Source: Isoetes taiwanensis
Taxonomy: Eukaryota; Streptophyta; Lycopodiopsida; Isoetales; Isoetaceae
Assembly: GCA_021234155.1 (NCBI GenBank)
Contig: JAJEKV010000038.1
Coordinates: 14,267,559 to 14,331,558 of the forward strand
DNA length: 64,000 bases
Direction: 5' to 3'
Shown here: positions 58,901 through 64,000 of the stretch, piece after piece
Layout of the letters: every line of letters begins with the position of its first letter
Numbering within the stretch: the first letter of the stretch is position 1
Translations under genes and position numbers: made by a program
Notes under the pieces: generated by a model
What the model saw: the letters and a program-made list of their open reading frames with translations, nothing else
What the model was told of the DNA's origin: nothing
Databases searched by the model: none

Positions 58901-59241
58901 GAGTGAGTTCACCGAGAATATATGCAAGATTTGCATTAGTTGCCAAAAAGGTAGTGTGGCTAAGAAGATTATTAAATGAATTATACTGTGAACAAATGGA
59001 GCCTACTGACATATGGACAGATAGTCAAAGTTGCATAGCAATTGTGAAGAATCCTGTGCATCATGACAGGACCAAACATATTGAATTGAGCATGCATTTC
59101 ATACGAGATCTAGCTGACAAGAAGATAATTTGTATGAAGTATGTTGAAACAAATAAGCAGGTTGCAGACATTTTCACTAAGGCACTGCCAGAAAATAAAT
59201 ATGTGTGCTTTAAAGGTAAGTTAAATGTGTCTAATATCTGA
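58740..59241 (+). pseudogene. Copia RNase H
   Basis: Tyr-Ser-Asp-Ala-Asp-Trp and Arg-Arg-Ser-Thr-Ser-Gly-Tyr are the usual start of copia RNase H. A small indel near 58905 sends the frame to a stop at 58979; the true continuation is the frame 58903-59241, with Trp-Thr-Asp-Ser-Gln-Ser, His-Asp-Arg-Thr-Lys-His-Ile-Glu and Val-Ala-Asp-Ile-Phe-Thr-Lys. It degrades RNA in RNA-DNA hybrids. Confidence 0.9.
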
Positions 59242-59250
59242 GACTTATAA

Positions 59251-59264
59251 ATTTGAAGGAGGAG
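59251..59264 (+). other. Copia polypurine tract
   Basis: AAGGAGGAG directly before the 3' LTR start. Confidence 0.8.
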
Positions 59265-59951
59265 TGATGAGATTTCAGCTTTATAAGTCCTGCGGATGCA
59301 CTCATGAGAAGCAAATGGTGATGAATGCATCTAGGGAGTAAGGGAGGCGGATCATGTTCTTAGTTGACACACAAGTTGCGAGGAAAGGTTGTAAGATATG
59401 TTGCACAAAGACTTGAACCGATGTGTTAGCCTATGAGAAGCAAAGTGGTGAGGGCCTAACAACCTTGTGCATTATGTGTTTATCTGAGGTGTACAACTTG
59501 AGTATGGTTTGCTAGCTCAATTCTCAATGGGAAATACTTGTTGAAGAAGCAAAACTTAATGTATGACTAAGGTTGCAGCATTTAAATTGAAAATTAAGTT
59601 CCAATAGTTCGAGAGCTTTATCCTAATGATATTCCTGTGGGATATTTCGACAACGGCTTATTTTCAAAGCTTGTCCTGTGGGATATATGAAAACAAAGGA
59701 GAAAGCTCAGATAGGAAAGCAGATCGGCTCCTTAACCGCCGGAATCATGACTACAAAGGGAATACTCGATGATAATAGCGGTGAACAGCGAAATGAGGTG
59801 ATCGATCCGGCTCAGAAGGGAGGAAATGCTCAGTCAACTGAGCTACAGTAATCGAGTCAATACTCGATGAACAGTAATCAAACTTGAGTATTAAAGGTTT
59901 AAATGTTTAATGGTTTATTGTATATGAACCATTGTGGTTTTATATTTGTGC
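59265..59951 (+). repeat. Copia 3' LTR, truncated
   Basis: 687 bp matching the 5' LTR without its insertion. The match stops after TTTGTGC, missing about 170 bp and the terminal ATCA. Confidence 0.82.
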
Positions 59952-60253
59952 GATGTGGGAATGAGATAAAATAACTAGGATGTGGAAACATATACCATGG
60001 GGTCGTCCAAACTCTATCTTCCAAACTTCAAATGAGTGTTAACCCAGAATCTTCTAGAATATGCCTTTGACCAAATGTATGACTATGAATATAGTACCTT
60101 CCATGGAGTTTGACCTTGAATGCTTTGTGATGACTTTGAGGATGAATTTACTTTGACATTCTCACCAATGTTGCTTACCAAGGTCTTCCAAACTTTGGCC
60201 TCATCTTCATGTATAGACCAATGGTTAGCATGTTGCCATTTTGGGGCAATTAT
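59952..60253. other. No gene recognised
   Basis: Unassigned sequence after the truncated LTR; the 96-codon frame at 60120-60410 runs through the hairpin and is not supported. Confidence 0.4.
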
Positions 60254-60339
60254 GTGGCTGAGGGGACGGCCATTCTTTTTGTTTTGGGGAGATTATTATA
60301 TCTCCCCAAAACAAAAGAATGGCCGGTCCCCTCAGCCAC
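60254..60339. repeat. Near-perfect 86-bp hairpin
   Basis: Arms of 39 bases (60254-60292 and 60301-60339), starting GTGGCTGAGGGG, separated by an 8-base loop TTATTATA. Only two single-base indels distinguish the arms. It could be a tiny foldback MITE or a small-RNA precursor. Confidence 0.95.
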
Positions 60340-61174
60340 AGAATACCAAAAATAAACATCAAGGGGAAGTTTTTAGCATGAACCAATGCTTTTGGATGGA
60401 AATATGGTAAAAGTGCATCTGTGGTGGGGTGAGTGTGAGTATGATGGAGTTATGATGTGAACGAAGTGTGAATGGTGAAGTAGATGTAAAAATGAGGTGT
60501 ATGGTGTGTATGAGATGGAATGTGTGGGATGTAAATATGCAATGAAGTGGGATGAGCGTACTAGTATTGAAAACTCGACAAAACAAAAGAATATGTGCCT
60601 TTAGCTCGATCATTTGGAAGTGCAGCTCTGCTATGATGGTAAAGTTGAAGGGCAAAGTGCTTTAAGGTATGAGTGCAAATGAAAGAGGCTATGATGGCTG
60701 GTAGGACCACTTAAGACAAGTGAATAGAGATGGATCAAGGGTGCACCTGCCATGGAAACATGGAAAATCATTAGAAAACAATCTTAGCTGTCCTTTTGTG
60801 GAATGTAAGGGCTGAAAAGGTCCTGCATATTGGCAAATGAGAAAGCAAAGGCTTGATGGTGGCCAAATTCTCTTAGAAAGTGGGTGTATCAGCAAATGAA
60901 CCTGCATATGACACTTGGCAAAAGCATTGGTAATCATTTTCTGTTCTGAACTTGTTTGTTACTGTTCTTTCCATCAGTCTTGCTTGCTGCAAACATAAAG
61001 CTAACTTATTAGAGCAAATAGCTTATGAACAAATCTCAAATGAAAAATAAACTACCTAATTTGCATCTAACGAGGCTTATTAAATGTCTGCTAAGGGATA
61101 AGCAAACATGCTAGTCCCAATACTTCTTCAAGTATTAGGGTATTGATGGAATTGGCAATGGTACATCTGAGGTC
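60340..61174. other. No gene recognised
   Basis: A GTGTGAATG-rich low-complexity stretch (about 60420-60540) lies within otherwise featureless sequence. Confidence 0.45.
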
Positions 61175-62460
61175 GACTCCTTCAATAGTTCTGCTTGGAT
61201 TTGATACAAGAAAATGAACTAGAAGATCCCATGGCTATAGTCGACGAGGAAGAGCCATCTGAAGATAATACTAGTTTCCGATGTGCATCTTCAATCTTAC
61301 TTCTGGCTGTAGTATCTCGGCTAAGAAGCACTGCCAAGAAGATTTTGGGTTTGTCCAAGACAAACCACTCAATGGGATAACATTGATAATCATGCATGGA
61401 ATTGTCTGCCATCATTCAAAGATGATATGTGGCATCAGCTTTACAGAATAAAGAGGGGTTCTTTTTGGAAACTGGTAGGCTTTATTGTACCATATCTAAT
61501 TAGGCTAGGCCAGAAAGTTGGACCTCATATAGATCCTAGGAAAGTTGTTGCGATGGTGCTTTATTTCCTTGCTCACGGTGAGATGCCTTTACATGTTGGC
61601 CAAAGATTTTATGTTGGAAAAGCAACTATCCAGAAATAAAGTGACATTAATTCTTGCTTCTAAGACCATGCTCTACAAGAAATTTATTGGGTTGCCCTTG
61701 GGCCAGAGACTGCCAGATATTATGAATGAGTTTCAAGAAGCCACAGGCTTGCCTAACATTTTTGGTGCTGTTGATGGTTCTCATATTTTTTTATACAGGA
61801 AGCCATGGAAGAAAGACATAAGGGAGATGACTACTACAATAGACATAAGAGGCATTCATGCCTCATGCAAGGTGTAGTAACACATTCTAGAATGTTAATA
61901 GGATGGGATTTGTGCATGATTCGAACCAGTTCAAGAAAAGTCTATTGTACAAGAGGCTTGCAGTAAAACAGATTCTGCAGGAGTCTATTGTCCACATGAA
62001 TGGCAAGAAAATTAACAGAATAGGTGAGATCCTTGATGCAGATGTAACAATAAACATTCCTCCAATGCTTTTAGGTGATTCAAAGATATCCGAAAAGGAG
62101 GTTCCTAATGAAGGTATTTCCAGATAGTACTGTGGTCTTTAAGGTGTTTTACAAGAGAATTTGCAAGGGCGTAGTATGTGTGGAAAATGATTTTAGAATG
62201 GTGAATCAGGATCCTCAAGAGCTTGCCTATTCATGTTGACAGTGGCAACCAAGATTATTCATGCCATATGTGTTCTATGGAATTTCCGTGATAATGGAGG
62301 ATCCGAAATGGAAATCTGAAATGGAAATGTCTGCCCATATAGAAGCGCGGACTTGCCAGAAATTGACTATTATGGGACTGAAGATATGAACAAGAAAATG
62401 AAGAAGGAAGGGGACAAGATAAGACATGTCATCTTCCAGAAGATGGCAGAAATGTAATTT
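61175..62460 (+). pseudogene. HARBI1/ALP1-like (PIF/Harbinger) transposase relic
   Basis: Several plus-strand frames (61427-61639, 61545-61877, 61903-62127 and after) match the plant HARBI1-like nuclease pattern: Trp-His-Gln-Leu-Tyr-Arg, Val-Ala-Met-Val-Leu-Tyr, Leu-Ala-His-Gly, then Gly-Ala-Val-Asp-Gly-Ser-His-Ile (first Asp codon 61773-61775), Leu-Leu-Gly-Asp-Ser (second Asp 62077-62079) and Val-Glu-Asn-Asp-Phe (Glu 62183-62185). All three DDE residues are readable and a Val-Leu-Trp-Asn end motif follows (about 62265). At least three frameshifts and a stop break it. Such proteins are transposases or domesticated chromatin factors; the lesions here argue for a dead transposase. No terminal repeats were found. 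Confidence 0.82.
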
Positions 62461-64000
62461 GATTCTTTCATTCAGTTGGCAATTTAAACTCTTTAATTCT
62501 TGACATTATAAACTGTCAATGTGTGAGCTTTTCTATTTGTGGAAATTATTGCTAGAATTCAATTCAATTTCTCATCCAAAACTGTTATGTAATTGCATAA
62601 ATTTTTGTGGACCCTAACTGTAGATTATAGTATTGGTCTATATCCAAAAATATCATTCAAGTCAACTAAATTGTGTTGGAGATATAAGCATTTGAATCAA
62701 ATTCAAATTCTGGTCAATGGAAGTCAAGACTGCTGTAACAGAATCCTCACTTCCTTGGCTAAAGTATGAGACTAAAATCGCGTACACTTTATATATATTT
62801 GAGTGCGCATGACATTAACTGTCTCCATATTCAATAACAGATTACACATATCAAATTATAGATTACATCAAATTACACATTGCATCGGTTGTGTTGTGAA
62901 AAGGAATACGGATTTAACTAAGTACAACATAATAGATTGATGTAACAGATATTGAATGTAATACATAGGCCCAAAGTAGAAATATATACACTGAAATGAA
63001 TCAACAAGTATGAAATGTATCAACAAGTATGAAATGTATTGACAAGCAATGAGCTTGAAATGAGCATTTGAATCAATGTTATCAAAGTCTGTTGTGTGCT
63101 GATACTAATCACATTCAGTATCAGAAATCTAACACAAACATCCCTAAAAAATGTAAAGCCAAATTGAATCCTTCTTTTCAGCATACTTGAGTCGGCCTTC
63201 AAACTTGCTAGAAATATATATTTATAGAGCCATTAGGAAGAAAAGAAGTTATTAGTGAAAATAGATACTTGAGCAAGATTACCATATATTAACAAGTATT
63301 GCATTACAAAAAAGACCATTTCTCGCTGGTCCAATTCCTAAAAAAACCAATTGGTTGGTCCCATATCATACAAAAACAAGGTGTCAAGACGAGGGGTTGT
63401 TCCAAGTGGGTCTGGAGAGTGTGTTTTCATGTTTCTTGTTGTTTTTTCGTTTTAATGGTTCTCGTTGGGTCATTTCTTATATCGGAGCTAGTTATATTAG
63501 TAATGAAATTTGTACACGGCCTGTATGAATACATACTTTTATTTTCCTAGTGAATGCACACAAATATTAAGAATACCCAATGGTAAAAAACAATCAATTC
63601 GTGCTTTGATAATATAACTATCATGTTTTGAATATGCCCGTTTAAGTGCTTTGCTAATGTATTAATCCCATTTCTAATATGTGTATTTAAGTTGGTTGGT
63701 GTCAATTAATTTTGGGTGCAAACCATCATGAAATTTAACAACATGTTGAAAGCATTTAACATATTAATGGAAAACCAAATGCCATTGTTACAATATAATG
63801 CCATTGTTATGATAAGTTGTAGCCTATACAGCAAGAAGCAGGGACTTGTGTACACGCCACTTGATCCTTTGCAAGAGAACTTTAATATAACTTAGAGGGT
63901 AATAGACAATGCAAAAGGACTTAGAAATTGTCAGTGGTTTTGCATGTCGATTTAGTTGACATGAAGGAAGAACTCCATATCAATCAACTAGAACTAACAT
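62461..64000. other. No gene recognised
   Basis: AT-rich sequence. The open frames at 63020-63202 (minus) and 63299-63550 (plus) have no recognisable domain and no supporting signals. Confidence 0.45.

Larger units (their letters stand above)
40795..59951 (+). mobile_element. Ty1/copia LTR retrotransposon split by two insertions
   Basis: LTR starts TGATGAGATTTCAGC at 40795 and 59265. The 5' LTR ends ATCA at 43578, directly before the primer site. Domain order gag, PR, INT, RT, RNase H (plus strand) is the copia order. Two insertions interrupt it: 40814-42780 in the 5' LTR and 43877-55225 in gag. Without them the element is about 5.8 kb. The 3' LTR match stops at 59951, about 170 bp short of the 5' LTR end, so the 3' end is truncated and no target duplication can be checked. 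Confidence 0.88.

Noticed and set aside
63299-63550. 83-codon hydrophobic open frame
   Set aside because: No start context, homology or neighbouring signal; length is expected by chance.

Overview
This is nuclear DNA from a land plant, probably a vascular plant with a large, repeat-swollen genome. The evidence is nested LTR retrotransposons with plant-type initiator-Met tRNA primer sites, Helitron ends, a HARBI1/ALP1-like transposase, canonical GT-AG introns around a ULP1 protease gene, and a tRNA-Ser(UGA) relic that resembles plant mitochondrial trnS. The sequence alone does not fix the clade. I see no intact single-copy host gene; almost everything recognisable is a transposable element or its debris.

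Layout. (1) 1-9022: a ~2.2 kb segment (gene exon plus a 1.57 kb LTR) that recurs at 18924-21091. The left copy runs into a primer binding site and a ~6.8 kb non-coding retroelement interior with tandem repeats and two polypurine-tract/LTR junctions. (2) 9023-14870: a short broken coding relic, a probable Helitron (10214-13126) and a CACTA-like terminus. (3) 15450-22790: a multi-exon minus-strand gene with a ULP1-type cysteine protease domain, lying between two clusters of a short motif (GGAAACCTCCCC, both orientations) that look like subterminal repeats of a DNA transposon. A solo LTR with target-site duplication GGTAA sits about 200 bp upstream of its start codon. (4) 21092-26490: minisatellites, a tRNA-Ser-like relic, a second Helitron 3' end.

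(5) 26490-36316: a LINE relic split by a TIR element (26875-27765) and by a TRIM (28217-35713). The TRIM is itself split by a Ty3/gypsy element (28400-35475). Target-site duplications GAAAA (TRIM) and ATCAC (gypsy) prove the order LINE, then TRIM, then gypsy. (6) 36317-40794: unclassified repeats with duplicated promoter-like blocks. (7) 40795-59951: a Ty1/copia element (gag, PR, INT, RT, RH) whose 5' LTR holds a 2 kb insertion with a long inverted repeat, and whose gag is split by a second LTR retrotransposon (43877-55225) in the opposite orientation. (8) 59952-64000: an almost perfect 86-bp hairpin and a HARBI1-like transposase relic with all three DDE residues still readable.

No pathway links these genes; the biology is successive insertion. 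The most unusual items are the TRIM with tRNA-like Pol III boxes, the ULP1 gene between motif clusters, the segmental duplication sharing one LTR insertion, and the way mismatches between repeat copies cluster at CAG/CTG/CCG sites, which may be a methylation-linked sequencing effect. All coordinates and comparisons were made by eye.
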